Assembly (NCBI GenBank): GCA_027484725.1
Contig: JAIXSK010000028.1
Span: forward strand, 62,001-126,000
Direction of reading: 5' to 3'
DNA length: 64,000 bases
Origin: Flavobacterium sp.
GTDB taxonomy: Bacteria > Bacteroidota > Bacteroidia > Flavobacteriales > Flavobacteriaceae
Of the stretch, positions 35,061-43,994 are shown one piece after another. Below the pieces are notes generated by a model. It was not told where the DNA came from. It was given only the letters and a program-made list of their open reading frames with translations, and searched no databases. The first letter of the stretch is position 1. Every line of letters begins with the position of its first letter. The position numbers were made by a program, and so were the translations under genes.

Positions 35061-35345
35061 ATGAACTGGGAAAACTACATGATTCCGTGCCTCAGCAAAG
35101 CCTTATTCGGTTTGGAATGTCCCGGATGCGGTGCACAAAGAGGCTTACTGTTGGTTTTAAAAGGTGAATTTTCGGCAGCGTTTCACATGTACCCACCCAT
35201 TTACACGACCCTTCTATTTTTTGGTTTTTTGGGGCTTCACTTTTTAGACAAAAGCCGGAATTACCATAAGATAGTTACCTCTTTGGCTGTTGTCAATGCT
35301 GTGTTCATGATTGTTGCCTATTTTTATAAAATGTTTATTTTTTAA
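35061..35345 (+). CDS. DUF2752 membrane protein
   Basis: 94 aa from the chosen ATG (MNWENYMIPCLSKALFGL). The DUF2752 signature is CPGCGAQRGLLLVLKGEFSAAF, with conserved cysteines, followed by two hydrophobic helices. A TTG start seven codons upstream is possible but less likely. The following CCC-motif membrane protein gene is usually its neighbour in flavobacteria. Function unknown; both have cysteine motifs at membrane edges. Confidence 0.8.
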   Translation: MNWENYMIPCLSKALFGLECPGCGAQRGLLLVLKGEFSAAFHMYPPIYTTLLFFGFLGLHFLDKSRNYHKIVTSLAVVNAVFMIVAYFYKMFIF

Positions 35346-35358
35346 TCTGATTTATTTC

Positions 35359-35706
35359 ATGGAAAAAAGAAAATTACCCAATGCCTCTGCGGTACTCATT
35401 TTAGGAATTATGTCTATCCTCACCTGCTGTTGCTGGGGTGTTATTGGCCTGATACTTGGCATCGTAGCTCTGGTGTTGGCCAAAAAAGACATGGCCCTGT
35501 ATCAAGAAAACCCCGAACTCTATGAAGGCTATTCCAACATCAATACCGGTAGAGTTTTGGCCATTATAGGGATTGTTCTGAGTGCCATTTATTTTATCAT
35601 TAATATCTACATGATGGTAGTGTTGGGCGAACAAGGCATCAAAGACTTCCAACAAAACTTGATTGAAAAAATCAAACACCAACAAGAAATGGATGAAATG
35701 GAATAA
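35359..35706 (+). CDS. CCC-motif membrane protein (DUF4190-like)
   Basis: 115-aa membrane protein with two transmembrane helices (about 9-38 and 64-90). The first contains ILTCCCWGVIGLILGIVALV, where the triple cysteine is the family hallmark. The start was set at the ATG before EKRKLPNASA; the longer frame overlaps the DUF2752 gene. Polar C-terminus. Ends at a bidirectional terminator. Confidence 0.78.
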   Translation: MEKRKLPNASAVLILGIMSILTCCCWGVIGLILGIVALVLAKKDMALYQENPELYEGYSNINTGRVLAIIGIVLSAIYFIINIYMMVVLGEQGIKDFQQNLIEKIKHQQEMDEME

Positions 35707-35736
35707 AAAAATCCTCCGGTTTACGGAGGATTTTTT
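35705..35736 (+). terminator. bidirectional terminator
   Basis: AAAAAATCCTCCG (35705-35717) pairs perfectly with CGGAGGATTTTTT (35724-35736). Separates the CCC-motif gene from convergent rocD. Confidence 0.9.
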
Positions 35737-37017
35737 TTATCGTTCAAACTGTTTTAAAGTTTCTGTAATGATGCGCACACAGTCCAATAGCTGATCTTCA
35801 TTCATGACCAAAGGCGGTGCAAATCTGATGATGTTTCCGTGGGTAGGCTTGGCCAGCAATCCGTTGTCTCGGAGCGCCATACAAATGTTCCATGCAGTAT
35901 CACTGTCTTCAGTATCATTGATTACAATGGCATTCAAAAGACCACGTCCTCTGACCAAAGTTACAATGTTGCTGGTTTGAATATATTCTGAAAGTTTACT
36001 TCTAAAAAGCTTTCCTAAAGCACGCGCATTTTGTGCCAATTGCTCATCTGACACTACATCAAGTGCTGCCATAGCCACAGCGGCAGCTACCGGATTTCCG
36101 CCAAAAGTAGATCCGTGTTGACCGGGTTTAATTACATTCATAATATGATTGTTGGCCAAAACAGCCGAAACCGGATAAGCGCCACCTGATAAAGCTTTAC
36201 CTAAAATTAAAATGTCCGGTGTGGAATAAGTTGCCTGACGCTCACATTGTTTTTCACAAGTACAATTTCCGCAAACGGCCAATAGTGAACCGGTTCTGGC
36301 AATTCCGGTTTGAATCTCGTCGGCAATAAATAAAACGTTGTGTTGGTTGCAAAGTTCTTTAACGCGCATCATATAATCATCGGCCGGTGTATACACTCCT
36401 GCTTCGCCCTGAATAGGTTCAACCAAAAATCCGGCAATATTAGCATGTGTTTTTAAAACTTCTTCTAAAGCTTCAACAGAATTGTATGGAATACGAATAA
36501 ATCCGTCAGTATACGGGCCAAAATTTTTGCGCGCATTCTCATCGTTTGAAAAAGAGATAATCGTCGTGGTTCTTCCGTGAAAATTGCCTTCACAAACTAC
36601 AATCTGTGCTTGACTTTCGGCAATTCCCTTGACTTCATAAGCCCATTTGCGGCAAATTTTAAGTGCTGTTTCAACGGCTTCAGCTCCGGTGTTCATCGGA
36701 AGCACTTTGTCAAAGCCAAAATACTGAGTCAAATATTCTTCGTACAAACCCAACTTATCGTTGTAAAAAGCTCTGGAAGTAAGTGTCAGTGTTTGTGCTT
36801 GTTCTACCATGGCATTCACAATCCGCGGATGGCAATGCCCTTGATTGACCGCCGAATAAGCCGAAAGAAAATCATAGTATCTGTTGCCTTCAACATCCCA
36901 AACATAAACGCCTTCACCACGGCTCAAAACCACTGGTAACGGATGATAATTATGGGCTCCGTATTTATCTTCGAGTTCAATTAAAGCGGCCGAGCTCATT
37001 TTTTCAATCACTGACAT
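35737..37017 (-). CDS. rocD: ornithine aminotransferase
   Basis: 426-aa class III PLP transaminase converting ornithine and 2-oxoglutarate to glutamate semialdehyde and glutamate. Visible: [25 protein letters not shown], the [12 protein letters not shown] segment, [11 protein letters not shown], the PLP lysine in [10 protein letters not shown] and [10 protein letters not shown]. Odd feature: a Cys-rich insertion ([13 protein letters not shown], four cysteines in 11 residues) sits just before the PLP lysine region where other ornithine aminotransferases have a short loop. No arginase or proline gene beside it. Confidence 0.9.
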   Translation of the reverse strand: MSVIEKMSSAALIELEDKYGAHNYHPLPVVLSRGEGVYVWDVEGNRYYDFLSAYSAVNQGHCHPRIVNAMVEQAQTLTLTSRAFYNDKLGLYEEYLTQYFGFDKVLPMNTGAEAVETALKICRKWAYEVKGIAESQAQIVVCEGNFHGRTTTIISFSNDENARKNFGPYTDGFIRIPYNSVEALEEVLKTHANIAGFLVEPIQGEAGVYTPADDYMMRVKELCNQHNVLFIADEIQTGIARTGSLLAVCGNCTCEKQCERQATYSTPDILILGKALSGGAYPVSAVLANNHIMNVIKPGQHGSTFGGNPVAAAVAMAALDVVSDEQLAQNARALGKLFRSKLSEYIQTSNIVTLVRGRGLLNAIVINDTEDSDTAWNICMALRDNGLLAKPTHGNIIRFAPPLVMNEDQLLDCVRIITETLKQFER

Positions 37018-37131
37018 AAAAAATTTCTTTACAATAGAAAATCACCATTCCTACTTATACGGAGAGAAATCATCCTAATATGCCACAAAACTAGGCAAAA
37101 TATTGAGAATTCAATAATATACAAGGCCTTT

Positions 37132-37848
37132 TTACGGCTTCTGTTTATACTGATCTTGAATCTTGTTTAAAATATCGTTCATCATTTCAATTTGAACTTT
37201 TTGAATCTCGATGAGTTCTTGCTGTTGATGCAACATCAAATGATCAAGCTTTTCGTGCAGCATTCTGATCTCAAGCTCAGATTTGAGGTTGATCATATAA
37301 TCATTACGCGCGCGTTCGCGGTCTTTTTCTTCTTGTCGGTTTTGGCTCATCATAATGACCGGCGCCTGCAAAGCCGCAATACACGAAAGAATCAAATTGA
37401 GCAAAATAAACGGATACGGGTCAAAACCTTTGTTGGCAAACCAGTATACATTGAGGCTGATCCAAACCAAAATAAAAAAACCAAACGAAATGATAAAAGT
37501 CCAACTTCCGCCAAAATCAGCCACGCGATCGGCCACGCGCTGCCCCAACGTTAAAGCAGATGGTGCTTCATCAATTTGGTTCACAATGAGTTTGTTTTCA
37601 TTGAGTGAGTTCATCACCGTATTTTCAAGCTGGCTGAGTTCGCCTACACCGCGGCTCAAATAATTGGCTATGTACTTTTCTCGGTACAAATTGAGTTCGC
37701 TGAGCGATACAAAATCTTCCTCTTTTAAAGCCGGATAATCTTGTCGCATTAAATCCAAAATAGAAAGGCTCACAAACTGACATGAAACACGCTCAGACAG
37801 CGGAAACTCTATGCCCGAAATAGCACTGACAAACGTATTTTTTTTCAT
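37132..37848 (-). CDS. DUF1003 membrane protein
   Basis: 238 aa. Residues 1-95 are soluble; residues about 100-170 hold the DUF1003 core with GQRVADRVADFGGSWTFI, two membrane helices and DPYPFILLNLILSCIAALQAPVIMMSQNRQ; the rest is a long helical, coiled-coil-like tail (EIRMLHEKLDHLMLHQQQEL). Probably an inner-membrane protein with a cytoplasmic tail. It follows the CitE-fold gene by 18 nt and may be co-transcribed with the purine cluster, though nothing in it points to purine metabolism. Confidence 0.82.
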   Translation of the reverse strand: MKKNTFVSAISGIEFPLSERVSCQFVSLSILDLMRQDYPALKEEDFVSLSELNLYREKYIANYLSRGVGELSQLENTVMNSLNENKLIVNQIDEAPSALTLGQRVADRVADFGGSWTFIISFGFFILVWISLNVYWFANKGFDPYPFILLNLILSCIAALQAPVIMMSQNRQEEKDRERARNDYMINLKSELEIRMLHEKLDHLMLHQQQELIEIQKVQIEMMNDILNKIQDQYKQKP

Positions 37849-37866
37849 ATCAAATCATTTATATAT

Positions 37867-39198
37867 TTATTTAGCCATTCTGTTCTCGAGAATTTTCTTA
37901 AACGAACGCCCTCTGATTTCGTCGAGTGTTAATCCTGTGGCCAACACTTCTTCTTCGGTAATGGCACCACTGTTGAGTGCCCGCAAGAAGTAGTTGAGCA
38001 AACCTTGTCCTGTGGCCGCATCGTCAAAAACATCACCTATCAAAGTGGCACGCGCTGCTTTGTCTACAAAGGTTTTCAAACGCTCTACTGCATCGTCATA
38101 ACTTTCTAAGAAAAACGCATATACAGCTGCATAACGCATCGCAAACTGCGCCGGATTCAAATCCCAGCCTTGATAATATCCGTTCCACAATGAGTGGCGA
38201 ATATGGTCATAACCTTTCTTCCAAGCGCGGTGCACCACTTGGCGGTTTTCTTCTTCTTGTTCCGGTGTTAAATCGCCGCGGTGCGGGCCAATCGGCATGG
38301 TGTTGGTCGCTCCGTCGCTGAGCCAAATGCCCGTGTGTGCCAAAGCCACTTTGGTCATATGATGCGCAAAATCACACACCGGATGATCCATCTCTTGATA
38401 CTTGGCCGTAATGCTGCAACTCGCGGTATAATCATAAGTTCCGAAGTGCATAGCAATACATCTGCCCTGCGCGGCCTGAATAAATTTGTACAATGGGTTG
38501 GTTCCGTCAATAGCCATAATCGCTTGCGTGGTCTCAACCATCATTTCCATTTTCAAAACACCTGACGCCAAGCCCAGTTCTTGTTCTAAAATCGCAAAGA
38601 AATGCGCCAAAGTTTGCGGCTGCTCCGGAATGGTCACCTTGGGCAACATCACCACAAAATTCTCCGGAAGTTTCCCGCCGGTTTCTTTAACCAAAGTCGA
38701 TACAAAAATGTCCAAAGTGCGCAATCCGCGTTCTTTCATTTCTTCGGTAAACGGCTTGATACGAATACCCACAAACGGCGAAAGCGTTCCTTCACGCATG
38801 CCTTTAGCCAACTCGCGCGCGGTGGTTTGGGCGGTTTGATCTTCTTCTTCGTTGCTGCGGTTTCCGTAACCGTCTTCAAAGTCAATGCGGTAATCTTCAA
38901 CGGCTTCGGTTTTGAGTTTGGCCACCACTTTATCATAAATGCGTTGGCTGAATTTCGGGTCCGAAAAACCAAAAACGCTCCCGAAAACTTCGTGGTTCGG
39001 CGCATAGGTTTGCAGAATTTCTAAAGCGCGCGCGCCCAAAGCCAAGGCAGCATCTGATTTAAAAAGATTCGCACCGCCATAGAGCGTATGCACGGGTTGA
39101 CGGTCGCTTCGATCGCCCGGATATATTTGGTTAAAAGCCGAATTGGCCTGTTTCAAGCTATTGAATAACTGCTCTTTTTTATCGTTGGGAATGGTCAT
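37867..39198 (-). CDS. HpcH/HpaI-CitE-like aldolase superfamily enzyme (DUF6986 type)
   Basis: 443-aa protein with a CitE/malyl-CoA lyase-like TIM barrel. RIDFEDGYG (about 104-112), GIRIKPF with an Arg near 146, KMEMMVETTQAI with the metal-ligand type Glu near 222, and MHFGTYDYTASCSI with the Asp near 256 are the expected positions for Mg2+ and 2-oxoacid binding in this superfamily. It sits at the 3' end of a purine-degradation operon whose end product is glyoxylate, which many relatives condense with an acyl-CoA or related partner. A malate synthase-like role is inferred, not shown. A repeat element separates it from the uraD-uraH gene. Confidence 0.75.
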   Translation of the reverse strand: MTIPNDKKEQLFNSLKQANSAFNQIYPGDRSDRQPVHTLYGGANLFKSDAALALGARALEILQTYAPNHEVFGSVFGFSDPKFSQRIYDKVVAKLKTEAVEDYRIDFEDGYGNRSNEEEDQTAQTTARELAKGMREGTLSPFVGIRIKPFTEEMKERGLRTLDIFVSTLVKETGGKLPENFVVMLPKVTIPEQPQTLAHFFAILEQELGLASGVLKMEMMVETTQAIMAIDGTNPLYKFIQAAQGRCIAMHFGTYDYTASCSITAKYQEMDHPVCDFAHHMTKVALAHTGIWLSDGATNTMPIGPHRGDLTPEQEEENRQVVHRAWKKGYDHIRHSLWNGYYQGWDLNPAQFAMRYAAVYAFFLESYDDAVERLKTFVDKAARATLIGDVFDDAATGQGLLNYFLRALNSGAITEEEVLATGLTLDEIRGRSFKKILENRMAK

Positions 39199-39201
39199 TT
39201 T

Positions 39202-39313
39202 AATTACGAATTATGAATTTTGAATTATTAGTTTTAGAAGCTCATCCCGCTATTCGCTGCAATCTTTTGTGTCGAACAACGCCACAAAAGGATTTCCGCT
39301 GCTATCGGGGCTA
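39202..39313 (+). repeat. 7-nt array plus 75-bp hairpin element, copy 3
   Basis: AATTACGAATTATGAATTTTGAATT (7-nt period, reverse form of TTCRTAA) is followed by the third hairpin element (39238-39313), in the same orientation as copy 1, with arms CAATCTTTTGTG and CACAAAAGGATT. It lies between two genes of the purine cluster. Confidence 0.72.
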
Positions 39314-39318
39314 TGAAA

Positions 39319-40167
39319 TCAGCTTCCGCGGTAGGTACTGTATCCAAACGGATTCACCAACAACGGCACATGATAATGCGCATCGTCAAAAGTCTGAAAA
39401 ATAATCTCTACCATCGGGTAAAAAGTGGGGGTTTTCAAACCTTGGTAATACGCGCCGGTATCAAAAACCATCTGATACGTATCGGGTTTTAAAATACGGT
39501 CGGGTGGCAATAAATCCGGAATTCTACCATCGGCATTGGTCACGCCTTGCGCGAGGGTTTGCCAGCTACCATTGCTCAACTTCTTGAGTTTAATGGTGAT
39601 GTTTTTTCCCGGAATGCCCACCGAAGTATCCAGCACATGCGTGGTAATCTGGCTTACTTTTAAAAATCCGAAATTTGCGTCGGTGAGCAATTTCTGAAAC
39701 CGAATAATACTTATTTTATGCTGCTCGCCCATGGCTATCGTCAATTCTTCATCCACAGAATTTTGCAATCGGTCTAGCAACAATCTGAGCATTTCATCGG
39801 CTGATTTTCCGGTGGCACAAACAATAAAAATAAAACCAAACTTGGCCTCATAATCTGCATTGGCTTTGGCTAAATCTTCAATGGTTTGCATCGTGGCATC
39901 CGCAACGCCGGCTTGTTCTTTACCGGCAAACTTTTCGGTCAAACTCTTCACGTCGCCAATTTTCGGGTGATGCGTAAATGATTCGCGCCAATCAGCTTCA
40001 GTGCATTGGTGGTACCAAATATCTTCGGCACGCGCCACCAAATCACGCTCAGAAGCAAACGGAAAATGCTGCATCAGAGCATCCGTCCAACGCTGTGAAC
40101 CACAACAGGCAAACAAATGGCCCGCGGCGGTACTTTTATCTAATCGATTAAAACTTGCTAAATTCAT
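39319..40167 (-). CDS. uraD/uraH: bifunctional OHCU decarboxylase / 5-hydroxyisourate hydrolase
   Basis: 282-aa fusion of the two enzymes acting after urate oxidation. The N-terminal half (1-165) is UraD-like, with the catalytic THHPKIGDVKSL (His near 67) and FIFIVCATGKSADEM. The C-terminal half (172-282) is transthyretin-like UraH, with ITTHVLDTSVGIPGKN, HYHVPLLVNPFGYSTYRGS and the diagnostic YRGS end. Order UraD then UraH, so hydrolase and decarboxylase steps are fused. The gene is one base downstream of puuD, consistent with coupled expression. Confidence 0.93.
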   Translation of the reverse strand: MNLASFNRLDKSTAAGHLFACCGSQRWTDALMQHFPFASERDLVARAEDIWYHQCTEADWRESFTHHPKIGDVKSLTEKFAGKEQAGVADATMQTIEDLAKANADYEAKFGFIFIVCATGKSADEMLRLLLDRLQNSVDEELTIAMGEQHKISIIRFQKLLTDANFGFLKVSQITTHVLDTSVGIPGKNITIKLKKLSNGSWQTLAQGVTNADGRIPDLLPPDRILKPDTYQMVFDTGAYYQGLKTPTFYPMVEIIFQTFDDAHYHVPLLVNPFGYSTYRGS

Positions 40168-40168
40168 A

Positions 40169-41587
40169 TTATTCTAGGTGTGCGCCTTGCTCTATCCAGC
40201 ATCGAATGAGTTTGCGCTCTTCATCGGTCATATTGGTTTTGTTGTTTTGCGGCATCGTCTTGGTAATGACTACGCGCTGCATGATCAAATCTTTCTTTTT
40301 GAGGATATCTTCGGGCGTGTCATATTTTACGCCATTCGGAGCCACTTTGTACGTATCATCAGTCGGGTTGGCCGAATGACACTGCACGCAACGCTTCTGA
40401 ATAATCGCATTGACCTCGGCAAACGGAACTTCTTCTTTACACGCATACGGATCAGCATCAGGCGCCGAAACAAAACAAGCCGCGAGTAAAATCAATACCG
40501 AAACCGGTAAAATCCATACGTTGAGTTGCTTTTTTTCTTTGAGGTTCAAATAGTGCTTTACACCGGCTGCGCCCAATGAAATAATCGCCAAAATAAGCCA
40601 CGGATATTCATAGCCAAAGGTCGACGGAAAATGGTTGCTGACCATCACAAACAACACCGGCAAAGTAAAATAGTTGTTGTGCAGCGAACGAGCCAGCGCT
40701 TTTTTGCCCAAAGTCGGATCAAGCGGCAAGCCTTTTTTGGCGGCATTTACCATGGCTTTCTGCGACGGAATAATCACAAAAAACACATTGGCTACCATCA
40801 AACTGCCAATCATCGCCCCAAAGTGAATATATGCCGCTCTGCTGTTAAATACATGGCAATAAAACCAAGCAAAGGCAATCAAAATCAAAAATCCGATGAC
40901 GGCAAAAGCCACTGGTTTTTTAATCAAAGGCGATTTACACAATAAATCATATAAAATCCAAGCCACCACAAATGAACCCACGCCAATCATAATGCCTTGG
41001 GTTGCGGTAATATCGAGTACATTTTTGTCAATCAAAAAAGCCGATGCATTGAAATAATACACCACAAAGAGCAAACAAAATCCGGTAAGCCAAGTAAAAT
41101 AGGCTTCGTATTTAAACCAATGCAAATCTTTCGGAATGGTCTTGGGCGCAATTTTGTACTTCTCTAAATAATAAAAACCGCCACCGTGCACAGCCCAGAG
41201 GTTTCCGGCCAATTCATCGCGCACCTCTTCGGTTCGATTCAGGGCGTTTTCAAGAAATACAAAATAAAACGAAGCGCCAATCCAAGCAATCCCAAAGGTA
41301 ATATGCATGACGCGAATAATGATGTTGAGCCATTCCATAAAATGACTCTCGAGCGGCGAACCTTGCACCAAAATATACGTGTTGTATAAAATGCCCACCA
41401 AAACCAGTAAGATGCCTGCATAAATGTAATTCAATCCGGTGGTGCGGATTTCTTCATTTTCTGAAGGTTCTTCTTCAGATTGGGCAATCACTTTTTTGGG
41501 CAGTTTATACGCCATATAACTTAGGGTAATTAGCAAGCCGAAATACACGGCATACAATACCCAAATGATGAATAAATTGACTTTCAC
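40169..41587 (-). CDS. puuD: membrane urate hydroxylase with cytochrome c domain
   Basis: 472-aa PuuD-type urate oxidase: about nine membrane helices (residues 5-380) with HITFGIAWIGASFYF, GGGFYYLEKYKIAP and HNNYFTLPVLFVMVSNHFPS, then a periplasmic cytochrome c domain with CVQCH near residue 400. It converts urate to 5-hydroxyisourate and passes electrons to the respiratory chain instead of making H2O2. Start codon GTG, sharing one base with the allantoicase stop. No soluble uricase in the window, so this is the urate-oxidising step. Confidence 0.92.
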   Translation of the reverse strand: MKVNLFIIWVLYAVYFGLLITLSYMAYKLPKKVIAQSEEEPSENEEIRTTGLNYIYAGILLVLVGILYNTYILVQGSPLESHFMEWLNIIIRVMHITFGIAWIGASFYFVFLENALNRTEEVRDELAGNLWAVHGGGFYYLEKYKIAPKTIPKDLHWFKYEAYFTWLTGFCLLFVVYYFNASAFLIDKNVLDITATQGIMIGVGSFVVAWILYDLLCKSPLIKKPVAFAVIGFLILIAFAWFYCHVFNSRAAYIHFGAMIGSLMVANVFFVIIPSQKAMVNAAKKGLPLDPTLGKKALARSLHNNYFTLPVLFVMVSNHFPSTFGYEYPWLILAIISLGAAGVKHYLNLKEKKQLNVWILPVSVLILLAACFVSAPDADPYACKEEVPFAEVNAIIQKRCVQCHSANPTDDTYKVAPNGVKYDTPEDILKKKDLIMQRVVITKTMPQNNKTNMTDEERKLIRCWIEQGAHLE

Positions 41588-42603
41588 TATTTGTTGATTT
41601 TACCAAAAATTCTCAATCGACTCACGCCGCCATCCGGAAAAATATTCAAACGAATATGCGTAATCGGTCCTAATGTTTGTATTTCTGAGGTGTATTCATG
41701 CTCGTGATCAGCACTGAGTTTTTGGGGTGGCAGCAAGGTTTTCCAATCTGCTGATTCTATTTGCTCATCGGTGGTTACACAAGCTTCAATCGAGCAACTG
41801 TCCGGGTAATTCCCTTTGAAGTGGCAAGTATCTACCACAATGCGCTCAGGCGTTCCTTGGTGAGCGAGACGCAAAATAACCCAGTCGCGGTTGTTCGGGG
41901 TTCGGTTGCGTTTGGTTTCCCATCCGTCGCCCATATTGGCACCGCGATTCGGCATGATCAAATTGCCCATGGCACTAAAAAACATATCGTTACAAGCAAT
42001 GGCCTGACCGCCGTTGATGGCCGCTACCAAATCAATGACTTGGTTTTCAGATACTTCATTCCAGTTTTTGAACACTTCACCATACACGCGAAAACGCGCG
42101 ACGCCTCCGTCGGGAAAAATATGCAACCGCAAATGCGTGTATATCGCATCGTCTTGACATTCATAAAAATTTTGCGAACCCGGATCTAAATGCGATTTAA
42201 TCAAAATTTCTTTCCACTCGACCGTTTCCCAATCGGTAATATGGGAATCATCTGAAATGTACGCAGCCTCTACCGAAGCATGCGGCGGATGATTGCCCAA
42301 AAAGAAGTTGGTATCAATATCAAAACCTTTGATTTTGCCCGAAGTAGCGAGTTTTACAATCGCCCAATCGTGGCCGGGTGTGCGCTTTCTGCGGCTTTCC
42401 CAACCATCCATCCACTTGCCGCGATCAGTATATTTATCGGCGATAAAAATGCCGCGTGTGGGTTTGATGAGATTTTCTTTTTCGGCAAAAAAATCGTCGG
42501 TACAATACAATACCTGACCGCCTAAACGCTCGGCTGCCAAATCAGTAAGTTGGGCAAAAGCCGGAGCTTCTTTGATGATTTCTTTTACTTTCTCAAAAGC
42601 CAT
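41587..42603 (-). CDS. alc: allantoicase
   Basis: 338-aa allantoate amidinohydrolase (releases urea and ureidoglycolate). It consists of two similar jelly-roll repeats of about 165 residues, each with a MDGWESRRKRTPGHDWAIVKL or GDGWETKRNRTPNNRDWVILRL motif, a GNHPPHASVEA or GNYPDSCSIEA motif and a closing HLRLHIFPDGGVARFRVYG or HIRLNIFPDGGVSRLRIFG motif. This duplication is normal for the family. Overlaps the allantoinase gene by 19 nt. Confidence 0.94.
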   Translation of the reverse strand: MAFEKVKEIIKEAPAFAQLTDLAAERLGGQVLYCTDDFFAEKENLIKPTRGIFIADKYTDRGKWMDGWESRRKRTPGHDWAIVKLATSGKIKGFDIDTNFFLGNHPPHASVEAAYISDDSHITDWETVEWKEILIKSHLDPGSQNFYECQDDAIYTHLRLHIFPDGGVARFRVYGEVFKNWNEVSENQVIDLVAAINGGQAIACNDMFFSAMGNLIMPNRGANMGDGWETKRNRTPNNRDWVILRLAHQGTPERIVVDTCHFKGNYPDSCSIEACVTTDEQIESADWKTLLPPQKLSADHEHEYTSEIQTLGPITHIRLNIFPDGGVSRLRIFGKINK

Positions 42604-43940
42604 TTTCCTTGGTTTTTATGTTCTATCGTTTGGTTTTTATAAACAGTTGCGCCGTTGACGATGGTTTCTTGAACCACACCATAGAGCGTTTGCCCAATGT
42701 ACGGACTAATTTTGTGTCTGAATAAAATATCTTCTTGGCGAATCAGCTGCGCTTTTTCGGGTTGCCAAATCACCAAATCGGCATCGGCACCTACAGCAAG
42801 TGTTCCTTTGTTTTGATTTTGCAGAAAGGTCGCGGGTGCAGAAGTCACTAGCGGAATAAATTCTTCTAATGAAAACGCATCTTTAAGGGCAGTCCATGAA
42901 GCATTAAGCAAAAATTGAATGCCGGCAATTCCGCCCCAAGCTTTCTTTAAATTACCCGATTCCATTTCTTTGATTTCGGGCGGTGCGGGTGAATGATCAG
43001 TCGCCAAAAAATTGAGTACACCGGTTTTCAAAGCCGATTTTAACTGCGCATTGTTGGCCTTTTCGCGAATGGGCGGCGCGCATTTGTATACACAGTTCGC
43101 ATCGGGAATTTCTTCGGCATTGAAGTAAATATACTGCGTACAGGTTTCCGAAGTTATGGGTAAACCTTCTTTTTTGGCCGCTTCAATAGCAGATAACGCC
43201 TCGGCCGAAGCCACATGTACAATGTGCACCGGACAATGATGTTTGCGGCACAAGCGAATCATTAAATCAACAGCATCGTTTTCCCACTTTTTCGGACGAC
43301 TCGCCAAATAATGTTGGTAACTCGTCGGATGTGATTCAAAACCGCATTCAACTTCGTCATCGTATAATTCACAATGCACCAACAACGGAATTCCATAGCG
43401 CGCAATAATTGGCATGGCTTCTTCTAAATCGGCTTCGGTCACGTTCGGAAATTCATCAATTCCGGAATGGGTCAAAAAACACTTCACACCTACTACACCC
43501 ATCTCGATCAAAGCAGGCAACTCGTGCTCATTGCCCGGAACCAAGCCCGCGTAAAAACCCACGTTGGTGTGCATTTTTCCGTTAGTGGCTTCTAGTTTTT
43601 GTCGGAAAGCGGCTGCCGAAGTAGTTACCGGACTCGCGTTGAGCGGCATATCAATGATGGTGGTGGTTCCGCCAGCAGCAGCAGCCTGCGTAGCCGTATC
43701 AAATCCTTCCCAAAGCGTGCGGCCGGGTTCGTTGACGTGTACGTGCACATCCATCACACCGGGCATGATGACATCATTGTGAAAATCTTCTGCTTCGGGC
43801 AATTGAGTCAAATCAATCGAAGTTATTTTTCCGTCGCGTAAGCCCAAAGTGGCAGGCTGTAATTTTTGGTCAATCCAAACGCGACTGCTGTATATTTTTC
43901 TTTCGTTCAAAAGTGTATTTTTAAAAAAGGCAACCAACAA
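42585..43940 (-). CDS. allB: allantoinase
   Basis: 451-aa amidohydrolase converting allantoin to allantoate, with a dinuclear metal site. Visible: DVHVHVNEPGRTLWEGF, the carbamylated-lysine segment GVVGVKCFLTHSG, LLVHCELYDD, HIVHVASAEAL, and LATDHSPAPPEIK. The frame begins at TTG (tandem TTG codons) since no ATG precedes the first beta strands. LVVTYP-type motifs for dihydropyrimidinase are absent and the ASRPKKWENDAV region fits allantoinase. Overlaps the allantoicase gene. Confidence 0.92.
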   Translation of the reverse strand: MLVAFFKNTLLNERKIYSSRVWIDQKLQPATLGLRDGKITSIDLTQLPEAEDFHNDVIMPGVMDVHVHVNEPGRTLWEGFDTATQAAAAGGTTTIIDMPLNASPVTTSAAAFRQKLEATNGKMHTNVGFYAGLVPGNEHELPALIEMGVVGVKCFLTHSGIDEFPNVTEADLEEAMPIIARYGIPLLVHCELYDDEVECGFESHPTSYQHYLASRPKKWENDAVDLMIRLCRKHHCPVHIVHVASAEALSAIEAAKKEGLPITSETCTQYIYFNAEEIPDANCVYKCAPPIREKANNAQLKSALKTGVLNFLATDHSPAPPEIKEMESGNLKKAWGGIAGIQFLLNASWTALKDAFSLEEFIPLVTSAPATFLQNQNKGTLAVGADADLVIWQPEKAQLIRQEDILFRHKISPYIGQTLYGVVQETIVNGATVYKNQTIEHKNQGKWLLRK

Positions 43941-43994
43941 ATATAGGTTTTAATTAAAAAAATACAAGGCTTATTGCGAATAATTCAAACCCAT

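Noticed and set aside
38281..39024. Overlapping plus-strand frames opposite the CitE-fold gene
   Set aside because: Shadow frames; the minus-strand protein has conserved motifs throughout.
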